A DNA stretch of 64,000 nucleotides from Pseudomonas sp. ATCC PTA-122608 (GTDB taxonomy: Bacteria > Pseudomonadota > Gammaproteobacteria > Pseudomonadales > Pseudomonadaceae): assembly GCF_001952855.1 (NCBI RefSeq), contig NZ_LPNO01000010.1, forward strand, positions 82,638 through 146,637. The letters run 5' to 3'. Of this stretch, positions 9,099 through 17,450 are shown in pieces; within the stretch, counting starts at the first letter, position 1, and each line of letters opens with the position of its first letter. The notes beneath the pieces are model-generated. The model saw only the letters and a program-made list of their open reading frames with translations, was not told the DNA's origin and did not search any database. The position numbers were made by a program, and so were the translations under genes.

Positions 9099-9150
9099 AG
9101 GCTACAGGGAGTTTCGCGCGGTGCCCCCTAGGCTCCGCGCGCCTTTGAAC

Positions 9151-9171
9151 AGGAGAGCCCGCCGCGCGGGC
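9151..9171 (+). promoter_or_regulatory. Ribosome binding site followed by a perfect hairpin, upstream of the ABC transporter
   Basis: AGGAG (9151-9155) is the only good Shine-Dalgarno before the ATG at 9182 but is 26 bases away. Between them lies a perfect hairpin GCCCGC-CGC-GCGGGC (9157-9171). If folded, it would leave an effective spacing of about 11 bases. Confidence 0.45.
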
Positions 9172-9181
9172 GTCATACCTA

Positions 9182-11014
9182 ATGCTCTATCGTCGTTTTG
9201 AACAACTGATCGACATCTTCCGCGACGCTCCCAGCGCGGCCCCTCCCGATAAAGTCCTGCCGTTCTACATCTATTACCTGCGCCAGGTGTGGCCGTGCTT
9301 TGCCGCCTTGCTGGTGGTGGGCCTGATCGGCGCGCTGATCGAAGTGGCGCTGTTCAGCTACCTGAGCCGCATCATCGACCTGGCCCAGGGCACGCCACCC
9401 GCCAACTTCTTCCAGATCCACGCCAATGAGCTGATCTGGATGGCCGTGGTCGCCCTGCTGCTGCGCCCGATCTTCGGCGCCCTGCATGACCTGCTGGTGC
9501 ACCAGACCATCAGCCCGGGCATGACCAGCCTGATCCGCTGGCAGAACCACAACTATGTGCTCAAGCAGAGCCTGAATTTTTTCCAGAACGACTTCGCCGG
9601 GCGCATTGCCCAGCGCATCATGCAAACCGGCAACTCCCTGCGCGACTCCGCGGTGGCCGCCGTGGACGCGATCTGGCACGTGGCGATCTACGCCATCAGC
9701 GCCCTGGTGCTGTTCGCCGAAGCCGACTGGCGCCTGATGATCCCGCTGATTACCTGGATCATCGCCTACAGCCTGGCCCTGCGTTACTTCGTGCCACGGG
9801 TCAAGGAGCGCTCGGTGATCTCCTCCGAGGCACGTTCCAAATTGATGGGACGGATTGTCGACGGCTACACCAACATCACCACCTTGAAGCTGTTCGCTCA
9901 TACGAATTTCGAGCAGAACTACGCCAAGGAAGCCATCGTCGAGCAGACCGAGAAAACCCAGTTGGCCAGCCGCGTCGTGACCAGCATGGACATCGTGATC
10001 ACCACCATGAACGGCCTGCTGATTGTCTTCACCACCGGCCTCGCCCTGTGGCTGTGGACCCAATCCCTGATTTCGGTGGGCGCCATCGCTTTGGCCACCG
10101 GCCTGGTGATTCGTATCGTCAACATGTCCGGCTGGATCATGTGGGTGGTCAACGGCATTTTCGAAAACATCGGCGTGGTTCAGGACGGCCTGAAAACCAT
10201 CGCCCAGCCGCTGGCAGTCACCGATCGCGAGAATGCCCCGCGCCTGGAAGTGCCCCATGGTGAGGTGCGGTTCGATCAGGTGGACTTCCACTACGGCAAG
10301 AAGAGCGGAATCATCGGCGGCCTGAACCTGGACATTAAAGCGGGTGAAAAAATCGGCCTGATCGGTCCATCCGGCGCGGGTAAATCCACCCTGGTCAACC
10401 TGCTGCTGCGCCTGTACGACCTGCAAGGCGGACGCATCCTGATCGACGGCCAGAACATCGCCGAAGTCGCCCAGGAAACCTTGCGCGAACAGATCGGCAT
10501 GATCACCCAGGACACCTCGCTGCTGCACCGTTCGATCCGCGACAACCTGCTGTATGGCAAGCCGGACGCTACCGACGAAGAGCTTTGGGCCGCGGTGCAC
10601 AAGGCCCGCGCCGACGAGTTCATCCCGTTGCTGTCGGATGCCGAGGGCCGTACTGGCCTGGACGCCCACGTCGGTGAACGCGGGGTCAAACTCTCCGGCG
10701 GGCAACGTCAGCGGATCGCCATCGCGCGGGTACTGCTCAAGGACGCGCCGATCCTGATCATGGACGAAGCCACCTCGGCACTGGATTCAGAAGTCGAAGC
10801 GGCAATCCAGGAAAGCCTGGAAACCCTGATGCAGGGCAAGACGGTAATCGCCATTGCCCACCGGCTTTCTACCATTGCCAGAATGGACAGGCTGGTGGTG
10901 CTGGAAAAAGGCCAGATTGCCGAAACCGGCAGCCATGCCGAATTGCTCGCACACGGCGGTTTGTATGCGCGATTGTGGCAACACCAGACCGGCGGGTTCG
11001 TCGGAATAGACTGA
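9182..11014 (+). CDS. ABC transporter, fused permease and ATPase half-transporter
   Basis: 610 residues. The first 330 hold about six transmembrane helices of an exporter-type (MsbA/MDR-like) domain; the last 250 are the ATPase: Walker A GPSGAGKST (about residues 397-405), Q-loop, signature LSGGQRQR (about 504), Walker B ILIMDEATSALD (about 525) and switch AIAHRLST. As a half-transporter it would act as a homodimer, exporting a substrate that cannot be deduced. No accessory protein or substrate-synthesis gene is adjacent. Upstream there are two GC-rich hairpins and no closely spaced ribosome binding site. Confidence 0.93.
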   Translation: MLYRRFEQLIDIFRDAPSAAPPDKVLPFYIYYLRQVWPCFAALLVVGLIGALIEVALFSYLSRIIDLAQGTPPANFFQIHANELIWMAVVALLLRPIFGALHDLLVHQTISPGMTSLIRWQNHNYVLKQSLNFFQNDFAGRIAQRIMQTGNSLRDSAVAAVDAIWHVAIYAISALVLFAEADWRLMIPLITWIIAYSLALRYFVPRVKERSVISSEARSKLMGRIVDGYTNITTLKLFAHTNFEQNYAKEAIVEQTEKTQLASRVVTSMDIVITTMNGLLIVFTTGLALWLWTQSLISVGAIALATGLVIRIVNMSGWIMWVVNGIFENIGVVQDGLKTIAQPLAVTDRENAPRLEVPHGEVRFDQVDFHYGKKSGIIGGLNLDIKAGEKIGLIGPSGAGKSTLVNLLLRLYDLQGGRILIDGQNIAEVAQETLREQIGMITQDTSLLHRSIRDNLLYGKPDATDEELWAAVHKARADEFIPLLSDAEGRTGLDAHVGERGVKLSGGQRQRIAIARVLLKDAPILIMDEATSALDSEVEAAIQESLETLMQGKTVIAIAHRLSTIARMDRLVVLEKGQIAETGSHAELLAHGGLYARLWQHQTGGFVGID

Positions 11015-11103
11015 TTCCGTTGGTTAACTGCGACCTCAATTCCGAACAATTCTGACAGTTTTCTCTATCCCGCTGGTCTTGCGACACAATCCTGCTGTAC
11101 TCC

Positions 11104-11129
11104 AATCAGGCCCCAGGAGGGCCCTGATT
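11104..11129. terminator. Hairpin between the ABC transporter and aqpZ
   Basis: AATCAGG (11104-11110) pairs with CCTGATT (11123-11129), with further GC pairs inside. There is no T-run, so it may be a weak terminator or a leader structure of aqpZ. Confidence 0.4.
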
Positions 11130-11193
11130 TAAGGCAGCAGGGAAGCGTCACAGACCCGTTAATCAGATAGAGCAATCTACTAAGGATGTGTTC

Positions 11194-11892
11194 ATGTCAC
11201 TGTTCAAGCGTTCCGTTACGGAAGGACTGGGTACGTTTTGGCTGGTGTTGGGTGGCTGCGGCAGTGCGGTATTGGCCGCATCGTCGCCTGTCGGGATCGG
11301 GGTACTGGGTGTGGCCCTGGCGTTCGGGCTCACGGTGCTGACCATGGCATTTGCCATCGGGCACATCAGCGGTTGCCACCTTAACCCGGCAGTGTCAGTG
11401 GGGCTGGTAGTGGGCGGAAGGTTTCCGGCCAGGGAGTTACCGGCGTACATCATCTCCCAGGTCATCGGCGGCATCGTCGCTGCCGCGTTGCTGTATTACA
11501 TAGCCAGCGGCAAACCAGGGTTCGAACTGGCCTCGGGCCTGGCCAGCAATGGCTACGGCGAGCACTCACCGGGCGGTTATTCGATGGCGGCAGGCTTTGT
11601 CTGTGAGCTGGTGATGACGGCGATGTTCGTGCTGATCATCCTCGGCGCCACCGATCGCCGTGTGCCGGCGGGTTTCGCCCCCATCGCCATCGGCCTCGCG
11701 TTGACGCTGATCCACCTGATCTCAATCCCCGTCACCAACACCTCGGTCAACCCGGCCCGCAGTACCGGCCCGGCGCTGATTGTTGGCGGTTGGGCGCTCC
11801 AACAGTTGTGGATGTTCTGGCTCGCGCCGATCGTGGGTGCAGTGATCGGCGGCATTACCTATCGCTGGCTGGGCACGGAAAAAACCGCCTGA
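11194..11892 (+). CDS. aqpZ: Aquaporin Z
   Basis: Inner-membrane water channel of 232 residues with six hydrophobic helices and both pore motifs: HLNPAVS (first half) and SVNPARST (second half). The residues SGCHLNPAV and [15 protein letters not shown] are those of AqpZ rather than glycerol facilitators, which carry extra residues near the second motif. ATG 11194 is spaced 8 bases from TAAGGA; a GTG two codons earlier is possible. Single gene. Confidence 0.94.
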   Translation: MSLFKRSVTEGLGTFWLVLGGCGSAVLAASSPVGIGVLGVALAFGLTVLTMAFAIGHISGCHLNPAVSVGLVVGGRFPARELPAYIISQVIGGIVAAALLYYIASGKPGFELASGLASNGYGEHSPGGYSMAAGFVCELVMTAMFVLIILGATDRRVPAGFAPIAIGLALTLIHLISIPVTNTSVNPARSTGPALIVGGWALQQLWMFWLAPIVGAVIGGITYRWLGTEKTA

Positions 11893-11907
11893 GCCAAACG
11901 GGTTCAT

Positions 11908-11933
11908 CCCTGCCGGTAAGGCAGGGCTGCCCT
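11908..11933. repeat. Direct repeat copy 1 of the 3' end of the FemAB-like gene
   Basis: 26 bases matching 12210-12235 with one mismatch. Read on the minus strand it still encodes the C-terminal residues RAALPYRQG followed by a stop (TGA). It also contains a CCCTGCC/GGCAGGG hairpin. Confidence 0.7.
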
Positions 11934-11982
11934 TAATACTGTTCAGTTAAAGAGTGCCGGCGTCCAAACAAAGCAGCTCAAG

Positions 11983-12087
11983 GTGGGAGCTGTCGAGCCC
12001 CGGCGAGGCTGCGATGGGATCACCGCGCTGTACCTGCCAGACCGCAGCGCCTGCATCGCAGCCTCGCCAAGGCTCGACAGCTCCCAC
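11983..12087. repeat. Long inverted repeat (REP/BIME-like) between aqpZ and the FemAB-like gene
   Basis: Left arm begins GTGGGAGCTGTCGAGCC and right arm ends GGCTCGACAGCTCCCAC; arms of about 35 bases are nearly perfectly complementary around a central 35-base loop. This is a different sequence class from the TGTAGGAGCGAGC palindromes elsewhere in the window. Confidence 0.8.
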
Positions 12088-12205
12088 ACTTGATCAATTT
12101 TGCGTCCAAAACATCGTCAGTCATCAGAAGATAGGCGCGCAGTTAATTCGTCTTCGTTCTGATCCATGCGCCATCGGTGATTGCTTCGCCCCACCTATAC
12201 GGTAT

Positions 12206-13330
12206 TTAGCCCTGCCGATAAGGCAGGGCTGCCCTCGCCTCCTCGGCATACGCCAGAATCCCCACGCTTTCGCGCTCCAGGAAATCCGCCACCGCCGTCT
12301 TCAATCCCGAATGTCGCAGGTAATGCCAGGAATGCGTGATCACCGGCTCAAACCCGCGAATCAACTTGTGCTCGCCCTGGGCGCCTGCGTCGAAACGCTG
12401 CAAGCCGTGGGCAATCGCGTAGTCCATGCCCTGATAGAAACAGGTCTCGAAGTGCAGCCGGTCGAACTCGGCCAGGCAGCCCCAGTAACGCCCATAAAAG
12501 CTGTCGCCGCCGATCAGGCTGAAGGCCATGGCCACCGGCCGTGAACCTTGTTTGGCCAGCACCACGCGAATCGCCTCCGGCATGCGCTCGGCCAGCAAGC
12601 TGAAAAAATTCCGGGTCAGGTACGGCGATTGTCGGCGTATGGCGTAAGTATTGGCGTAACAGGCATAGACAAAATCCCACTGCGCCTCGCTCAACTCACG
12701 GCCTTGCAACCACTCGAACTCAATGCCTTGCCCCGCCACCTGCTCACGTTCTTTGCGCATCTGTTTACGCTTGCGCGAACTCAAGGCGTCGAGGAAGTCC
12801 TGGAAGTCACGGTAACCGCGGTTCTGCCAATGAAACTGGCAGCCCAGGCGTTGCAGCCAGCCTGGCTGTTGAGCCAGCGCGGTATCCGCCAGGGCGTCGG
12901 TAAAGTTGATATGGGCGCTGGAAAGGCCTTCGATCTCCAGGTAACCGGGCAGGCTTTTAAGCAGCTCGAAACCGTCCTCGGCGCTGGCAGCCAACAGACG
13001 CGGGCCGCTGACCGGGCTGAAGGGCACGGCCGTCAGCAGCTTCGGGTAATAATCAATGCCGGCACGCTCGCAGGCGTCGGCCCAACCGTGGTCGAACACG
13101 TATTCGCCATAGGAATGCCATTTGCGATAGCTGGGCAACGCGGCGATCAGCCGGCCACCTTCATAGTGCAGCAAATGCTCCGGCTGCCAGCCAGAGTGCG
13201 GGCCGATGCTGGCGCTGTCTTCCAGGGCACTGAGGAACGCATGGCGCAGAAACGGCTGATCAGCGGGGACCAACGCATTCCATTCATCGGACGCAATCTC
13301 GGACAGGTTATTCAAACGTTGTAACGGCAT
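12206..13330 (-). CDS. FemAB/GNAT-like acyltransferase family protein (PF04339-type)
   Basis: 374 residues. The sequence carries the family hallmarks I associate with the peptidogalycan-biosynthesis/GNAT family (formerly DUF482): ALSSRKRKQMRKEREQV in the middle, then FYGRYWGCLAEFDRLHFETC and AQGEHKLIRGFEP. A GNAT-like double-lobe fold is expected, but the acceptor is unknown. The last nine residues (RAALPYRQG) lie in a 26-base segment that recurs 302 bases downstream beyond an inserted inverted repeat, so the present C-terminus may have been rebuilt at an insertion. Confidence 0.85.
   Translation of the reverse strand: MPLQRLNNLSEIASDEWNALVPADQPFLRHAFLSALEDSASIGPHSGWQPEHLLHYEGGRLIAALPSYRKWHSYGEYVFDHGWADACERAGIDYYPKLLTAVPFSPVSGPRLLAASAEDGFELLKSLPGYLEIEGLSSAHINFTDALADTALAQQPGWLQRLGCQFHWQNRGYRDFQDFLDALSSRKRKQMRKEREQVAGQGIEFEWLQGRELSEAQWDFVYACYANTYAIRRQSPYLTRNFFSLLAERMPEAIRVVLAKQGSRPVAMAFSLIGGDSFYGRYWGCLAEFDRLHFETCFYQGMDYAIAHGLQRFDAGAQGEHKLIRGFEPVITHSWHYLRHSGLKTAVADFLERESVGILAYAEEARAALPYRQG
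12210..12235. repeat. Direct repeat copy 2, inside the 3' end of the FemAB-like gene
   Basis: Partner of 11908-11933, one mismatch in 26 bases. Here the minus-strand reading ends with TAA instead of TGA. The 276 bases between the copies contain the inverted repeat at 11983-12087. Confidence 0.7.
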
Positions 13331-13356
13331 CCCATTCCCCGACGGTCACGGCATTG

Positions 13357-13456
13357 TGTAGGAGCGAGCTTGCTCGCGATGGTCGTTAACGATAACGCGA
13401 CCATTCTGACAGAACGCGGCGGCCTCTGGTTCTTCGCGAGCAAGCTCGCTCCTACA
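13357..13456. repeat. REP palindrome pair (TGTAGGAGCGAGC type)
   Basis: TGTAGGAGCGAGCTTGCTCG at the left and its reverse complement at the right, about 100 bases apart end to end, in the upstream region of the FemAB-like gene and downstream of the porin terminator. Same class as 26156-26255 and 31693-31792. Confidence 0.9.
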
Positions 13457-13467
13457 GGACCCGACGC

Positions 13468-13495
13468 AAAAAAAAGCCCCGCCAAACGGCGGGGC
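13468..13495 (-). terminator. Intrinsic terminator of the porin gene
   Basis: GCCCCGCC (13476-13483) pairs with GGCGGGGC (13488-13495); on the minus strand the stem is followed by eight T. It lies 65 bases past the porin stop. Confidence 0.9.
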
Positions 13496-13559
13496 AAACC
13501 AAATGAGGAGCGCTTTGACGGATGAAGAAAGAGCGCTTTGGAGCGGTATTGCGGGTTGC

Positions 13560-14894
13560 TTAGAACACGTACTGCACGCGGGCCACGATGGCGTCGCCGC
13601 TGTCGTCGCCGGCGGCGTTGACCACGTTGTCGGTCTTGGCCTTGATGTAGTTGGCGGAGACTTTCACCGCCTCGTTGGCGTACCAGTTCACCCCGATGAT
13701 GTTCAGGTTGGCCTTGGCATCGCCCACTTCACGGGTGGCGGTGTTGCGCACTACGTTTTTGTCATCAACGGTGATGTTGTCGTAACGGTAGAACACTTCC
13801 CACGCGCCGTACTGCTTGTTCTCGGGCTTGATGGTGTCGAACTTGGCGCCGTCGAGTTTGTAGACGCGGGACTCGCCGGTCAGGGTGTAGGCCACCTGGC
13901 CGTAGAAGCCGCTGGCTTTCACGTCCTGATAGGCGCTGCTGTCGGCCTTCATCTTGCGGTTCAGGTATTCGCCCTGCAGGGACAACGGACCACGGGCGAA
14001 TGCAAATTCGCCGCCGAACACGGTGTCGGTGTCGTAGGCGTCGTTCGCCGTCAGGCTGCCGGAATCCAGACCCACACCGCCGCCGAAGGTCGCACGGTTG
14101 CCGTTGGCGCCCGCATCGTTGCCGCCGTTGGTGGAAACGCCGCGAACCCCAAGACGCGGACGAATACGCGAGTCGAAGGCCGTGTCCTTCAGGTCACGTA
14201 CCGCGTAATCCAGGCCCAGGTGCAGCACGTTGCCGGCGTCATGCATCGGCGCGAACACCGCACGGGCGTTGAATTGCTTCACGCCTTTGCCGTTCTTGTC
14301 GTTGATATCCTTGGAAGAAACGCTGGCCGACAGGTAAGCCATGTCGCCGACCACCGAACTGGCCTGGATGCCCATGCCGTTGGCGTGGGAGTGGATCCAG
14401 TCCGCGACTTCATACGCTGCGTTGCGGTCAACACCGGTGACCCACTTGGAGCTGGTGGCTTTTTCCAGGCCGAAGTCTTCGTCGAAGCGACCGGCGCGAA
14501 TCACGACAGGCTTGAAGCCGGTGTAAGACATGGACGCTTCATCGAAGTAGCCATCGTCTGCGTTGCCGGAGTTATGGGACAGGTCGTAGTTGACCTGGTA
14601 TTTCCAGTCCTTGTAGACGGTGCCGCCAAACTCGATGTAGGCGCGGCGGAAATAGGCCGCATCAGCCGAGTCACCGTTCTTGGTGTAATAGCCATCAAAC
14701 GTGCCGTAATCGGCCTGCAAACGACCACCCAGCTTGAAGCTGAAATTCTGGTCGGTGGTTGCAACCTCAAGGCCGCCCTTGGTTTTGACAACGATATCGG
14801 CGCCGTCAGTTGTGACAGTACCGGCGAAAGCCTGGGCGGTGACAGCCAGGGCCAAGGCGCTGGCCGCGAAACCGGCGAAGTGCTTACGGATCAT
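13560..14894 (-). CDS. OprP/OprO-family porin
   Basis: Outer-membrane beta-barrel protein of 444 residues with a signal peptide (about 24 residues, ending AQAFA). Family traits include the N-terminal [35 protein letters not shown], many amphipathic strands, and the terminal ARVQYVF ending in aromatic Phe, the barrel-assembly signal. OprP and OprO of P. aeruginosa take up phosphate and polyphosphate; whether this one does is not shown, and I see no Pho box (CTGTCAT-type repeats) in the 100 bases upstream. A paralogue lies at 45674-46918. Confidence 0.9.
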   Translation of the reverse strand: MIRKHFAGFAASALALAVTAQAFAGTVTTDGADIVVKTKGGLEVATTDQNFSFKLGGRLQADYGTFDGYYTKNGDSADAAYFRRAYIEFGGTVYKDWKYQVNYDLSHNSGNADDGYFDEASMSYTGFKPVVIRAGRFDEDFGLEKATSSKWVTGVDRNAAYEVADWIHSHANGMGIQASSVVGDMAYLSASVSSKDINDKNGKGVKQFNARAVFAPMHDAGNVLHLGLDYAVRDLKDTAFDSRIRPRLGVRGVSTNGGNDAGANGNRATFGGGVGLDSGSLTANDAYDTDTVFGGEFAFARGPLSLQGEYLNRKMKADSSAYQDVKASGFYGQVAYTLTGESRVYKLDGAKFDTIKPENKQYGAWEVFYRYDNITVDDKNVVRNTATREVGDAKANLNIIGVNWYANEAVKVSANYIKAKTDNVVNAAGDDSGDAIVARVQYVF

Positions 14895-15172
14895 CGAAGA
14901 ATTCCCCTAATTGATGGTCTTGTGCATTGGTAAAACACGCGATTTAGAGCCGCTGGTGTTGGGGGGCGATCTTGGCGAGGGGATATTTCAGTCGGGTTGC
15001 TGGAACATAAAGATTTTGTTACTCGGGAACTTTTTAATAGCCATTCGAAATAAGCCGAAGCCTACGCAAATCAAGGCTCCAGCCCATAAAACTGGTGAAA
15101 ATGCCAGATGTTGCGAAATGTAAAAACACCCGAGAAAAATGAATAATTTTTCATGTTGATTATTTTTTGAGC
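14895..15172. other. Porin upstream region without a supported gene
   Basis: About 280 bases between the porin start and the anti-sigma terminator. It is AT-richer on its right side (15000-15170) and probably contains the porin promoter. A minus-strand open frame across it begins inside the terminator hairpin and has no ribosome binding site, so I do not call a gene. Confidence 0.5.
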
Positions 15173-15205
15173 AAAAAAAAGCCCGCATCATTTATCGATG
15201 CGGGC
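15173..15205 (-). terminator. Intrinsic terminator after the anti-sigma gene
   Basis: GCCCGCATC (15181-15189) pairs with GATGCGGGC (15197-15205); the minus strand continues with eight T. Ends the FabH-like/sigma/anti-sigma operon. Confidence 0.9.
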
Positions 15206-15233
15206 TTGGTTTTTGTGTGAAAAGTGACGGGTA

Positions 15234-15467
15234 TTACGGGTCGCGGGAACGCTCGGCGGCCAGACGCTCGGCCAACGCGTCGATATCGGCAATGGGCGGC
15301 TCGGGCAGAATCCTCAGTGTCGCCTGCATCAAGCGCATCTGCCGGATAAAGCGTCGGCAGTTGGCGCAGAACATCAGGTGATGACGCACCAGCAGACGCT
15401 CGCGAAAGGTCAGTTGCCCATCGAGATAGTCACTGGAACGCGCCACTTGTTCTTTACAGGTCAACAT
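15234..15467 (-). CDS. Zinc-finger anti-sigma factor
   Basis: 77 residues, no membrane segment. The motif HHLMFCANC (about residues 29-37) with an upstream His/Cys is the zinc-binding HxxxCxxC pattern of ZAS-type anti-sigma factors, which sequester their cognate ECF sigma factor in the cytoplasm. It overlaps the preceding sigma gene by 7 bases, the usual translational coupling of such pairs. Being soluble, it would respond to an intracellular signal such as redox, rather than an envelope signal. Confidence 0.85.
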   Translation of the reverse strand: MLTCKEQVARSSDYLDGQLTFRERLLVRHHLMFCANCRRFIRQMRLMQATLRILPEPPIADIDALAERLAAERSRDP

Positions 15468-16075
15468 TCGCCGGTTTCCTCAAAATGCTCCACCGTGGCG
15501 AAGACTTTAAGCCGTGCTCGATGCAGCAGCACACGAACATTGGAGAGCGATAGCGTCAGAAGATTACAAATCTCCTCCAACTCCAGCCCCTGACGTTCGC
15601 GCAGCAGCAGCACGCTGCTTTGCAGTTCGGAAAGACTCGCCAGTGTGTGCTCAAGGCATTTACGCAGTTCGTCTTCGGTAAGCAGCGCTTCGGGAGTGTC
15701 CTGATGCCAGGCAAACGGCGCGACGGCCCAGTGGCCATCGTCAGGCACAAAGCGATCATCGCCGATGGTGCCGTGGGGTGACGGCAGGTCATCAAGCAGC
15801 ACTTCCCGGCGATTTTGCTTGTAGCGGCCTTTTGCCGAGTTGGCCGTGATGGTCAGCAGCCAGGTCTTGAGGCTGGAGCGCCCCTCGAACTTCGCCAGGT
15901 TGCGCACCACCGACAGCCAGGCGTCCTGGACCACCTCATCGGCATGGCGCTGGCCAACGATGGCATAGGCCACGGCACGCATCGCGCTCTGGTAGGTGGT
16001 GACCAACTCCTTGTAGGCCCGCTGCTCACCCTTGAGCAATCGTTCAAGCAGGTGCGCGTCGTCCGCTGCTGCCAT
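15461..16075 (-). CDS. ECF-family RNA polymerase sigma factor
   Basis: 204 residues. Region 2 is visible at DEVVQDAWLSVVRNLAKF and SSLKTWLLTITANSAKGRYK, and region 4 at LSNVRVLLHRARLKVF. An unusually long linker (about residues 95-130, with DDGHWAVAPFAWHQDTPEA) joins them. It directly follows the FabH-like gene (25-base gap) and overlaps the anti-sigma gene. The order FabH-like/sigma matches what I recall for PA3286/PA3285 in P. aeruginosa. Target promoters are unknown. Confidence 0.92.
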   Translation of the reverse strand: MAAADDAHLLERLLKGEQRAYKELVTTYQSAMRAVAYAIVGQRHADEVVQDAWLSVVRNLAKFEGRSSLKTWLLTITANSAKGRYKQNRREVLLDDLPSPHGTIGDDRFVPDDGHWAVAPFAWHQDTPEALLTEDELRKCLEHTLASLSELQSSVLLLRERQGLELEEICNLLTLSLSNVRVLLHRARLKVFATVEHFEETGEC

Positions 16076-16100
16076 TCAAGACCTCGATTTCAAAACATGA

Positions 16101-17222
16101 TCAGCGTTTGCGCAAAATCACGCTACCAATCGAATACCCGGCGCCAAACGAGCTGAGCACGGCCACAGCGCCCTTGGGCAAGTCGTCCTGGTAGGTGTGA
16201 AACGCAATCACCGAACCCGCGGAGCTGGTGTTGGCGTAAGTATCGAGGATCACCGGCGCTTCTTCCACCGAAGCCTCACGGCCCAGCAGTTTCTTGACGA
16301 TCAGGTGGTTCATGCTGAGGTTGGCCTGGTGCAGCCAGAAGCGCTTCACATCGCCGACATTCAGCTGGTTTTCCGACAGGTGCTTGCCGATCAACTCAGC
16401 GACCATCGGGCAGACATCACGGAAGACTTTGCGGCCTTCTTGCACGAACAGCTTGTCGGAGGCGCCAATGCCCTCTTCTGCTGCGCGGTTGAGGAAGCCG
16501 AAGTTATTGCGGATGTTGTTGGAGAACTTGGTCAGCAGCTTGGTGCTCACCACGTCGAACTGATGCTCGGAAGTGGCCAGGTCGGCCCGCTCCAGAATCA
16601 CGGCGGTGGCCGCATCGCCAAAGATGAAATGGCTGTCGCGGTCGCGGAAGTTCAGGTGGCCGGTGCAGATCTCCGGGTTGACCATCAGGATCGCCCGGGC
16701 CTGGCCCAGCTGGATGCTGTTGGCGGCATTCTGGATACCGAAGGTCGCCGAGGAACAGGCCACGTTCATGTCAAAGCCGAAACCCTGGATACCCAACGCT
16801 TCCTGGACTTCAATGGCAATTGCCGGGTACGCCCGCTGCAGGTTGGAACAGGCAACGATCACACCATCGATGTCAGCGGCGGTCTTGCCGGCGCGCTGCA
16901 AGGCTTGCTCGGCAGCACCCACGGCCATCTGGCAGAGGATCGACCACTCGTCGTTGGAGCGCTCCGGCAGGCGCGGCGCCATGCGCTGCGGGTCGAGAAT
17001 GCCGGCCTTGTCCATGACAAAGCGGCTCTTGATGCCTGAGGCCTTTTCGATGAAGGCTGCGCTGGATTCGGTCAGTGGCTGGACGTCGCCGCGTTCGATG
17101 GCTGCGGCGTTATCCAGGTTGAACTGTTGCACGTAAGCATTGAAAGACTGCACCAGCTCTTCGTTGGAAATGCTGTTGGCCGGGGTGTACAGGCCTGTGC
17201 CGCTGATGACGACGTTATGCAC
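16101..17222 (-). CDS. FabH-like 3-oxoacyl-ACP synthase III (PA3286-like)
   Basis: 373 residues, thiolase fold. The KAS III catalytic triad is in place: Cys156 in VACSSATFG, His298 in WLHQAN, and Asn331 in YANTSSAGS. It is longer than housekeeping FabH (about 320) with an extra N-terminal insert (residues 25-60). It resembles the P. aeruginosa enzyme PA3286, reported to divert acyl-CoA (octanoyl-CoA) from beta-oxidation into fatty acid synthesis; I infer the same role. It is first in a likely operon with the sigma and anti-sigma genes. A perfect palindrome sits 36 bases upstream of the start. Confidence 0.88.
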   Translation of the reverse strand: MHNVVISGTGLYTPANSISNEELVQSFNAYVQQFNLDNAAAIERGDVQPLTESSAAFIEKASGIKSRFVMDKAGILDPQRMAPRLPERSNDEWSILCQMAVGAAEQALQRAGKTAADIDGVIVACSNLQRAYPAIAIEVQEALGIQGFGFDMNVACSSATFGIQNAANSIQLGQARAILMVNPEICTGHLNFRDRDSHFIFGDAATAVILERADLATSEHQFDVVSTKLLTKFSNNIRNNFGFLNRAAEEGIGASDKLFVQEGRKVFRDVCPMVAELIGKHLSENQLNVGDVKRFWLHQANLSMNHLIVKKLLGREASVEEAPVILDTYANTSSAGSVIAFHTYQDDLPKGAVAVLSSFGAGYSIGSVILRKR

Positions 17223-17257
17223 GGTCGTTCCTCTAAATCTGTTCAGGCAGAAGGGTA

Positions 17258-17275
17258 TTGGTACCGTCGTACCAA
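17258..17275. promoter_or_regulatory. Perfect 18-bp palindrome, candidate operator for the FabH-like gene
   Basis: TTGGTAC-CGTC-GTACCAA, 7-base arms with a 4-base centre, 36 bases upstream of the ATG at 17222. Size and symmetry suit a TetR-family repressor; no TetR gene is in the window. Confidence 0.55.
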
Positions 17276-17399
17276 ACCGTAAGTAGTTTTATGCCGCCCA
17301 GCGGCCTTCAAACTGGTAACGCTTTATTCCATCGCGCCACGGCTGCACCAGCCCAACTCGACGATCCCGGCATTTATAACCGCGAAGTTTGCCATAAAG

Positions 17400-17443
17400 C
17401 CTGGGGTTTGGCGCCATTTGCTCGACAGGCGCCTGTCCCCAGG
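17400..17443 (-). terminator. Hairpin after hrpA
   Basis: CCTGGGG (17400-17406) pairs with CCCCAGG (17437-17443) with an inner GGCGCC pair, starting 7 bases after the hrpA stop. No T-run follows, so termination efficiency is uncertain. Confidence 0.45.
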
Positions 17444-17450
17444 ATTGTGG

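Noticed and set aside
13503..14933. 476-residue plus-strand open frame over the porin
   Set aside because: Antisense shadow; the minus strand encodes signal peptide, barrel strands and a terminal Phe.
14988..15191. Small minus-strand open frame upstream of the porin
   Set aside because: It begins in the terminator hairpin at 15181-15205 and has no ribosome binding site.
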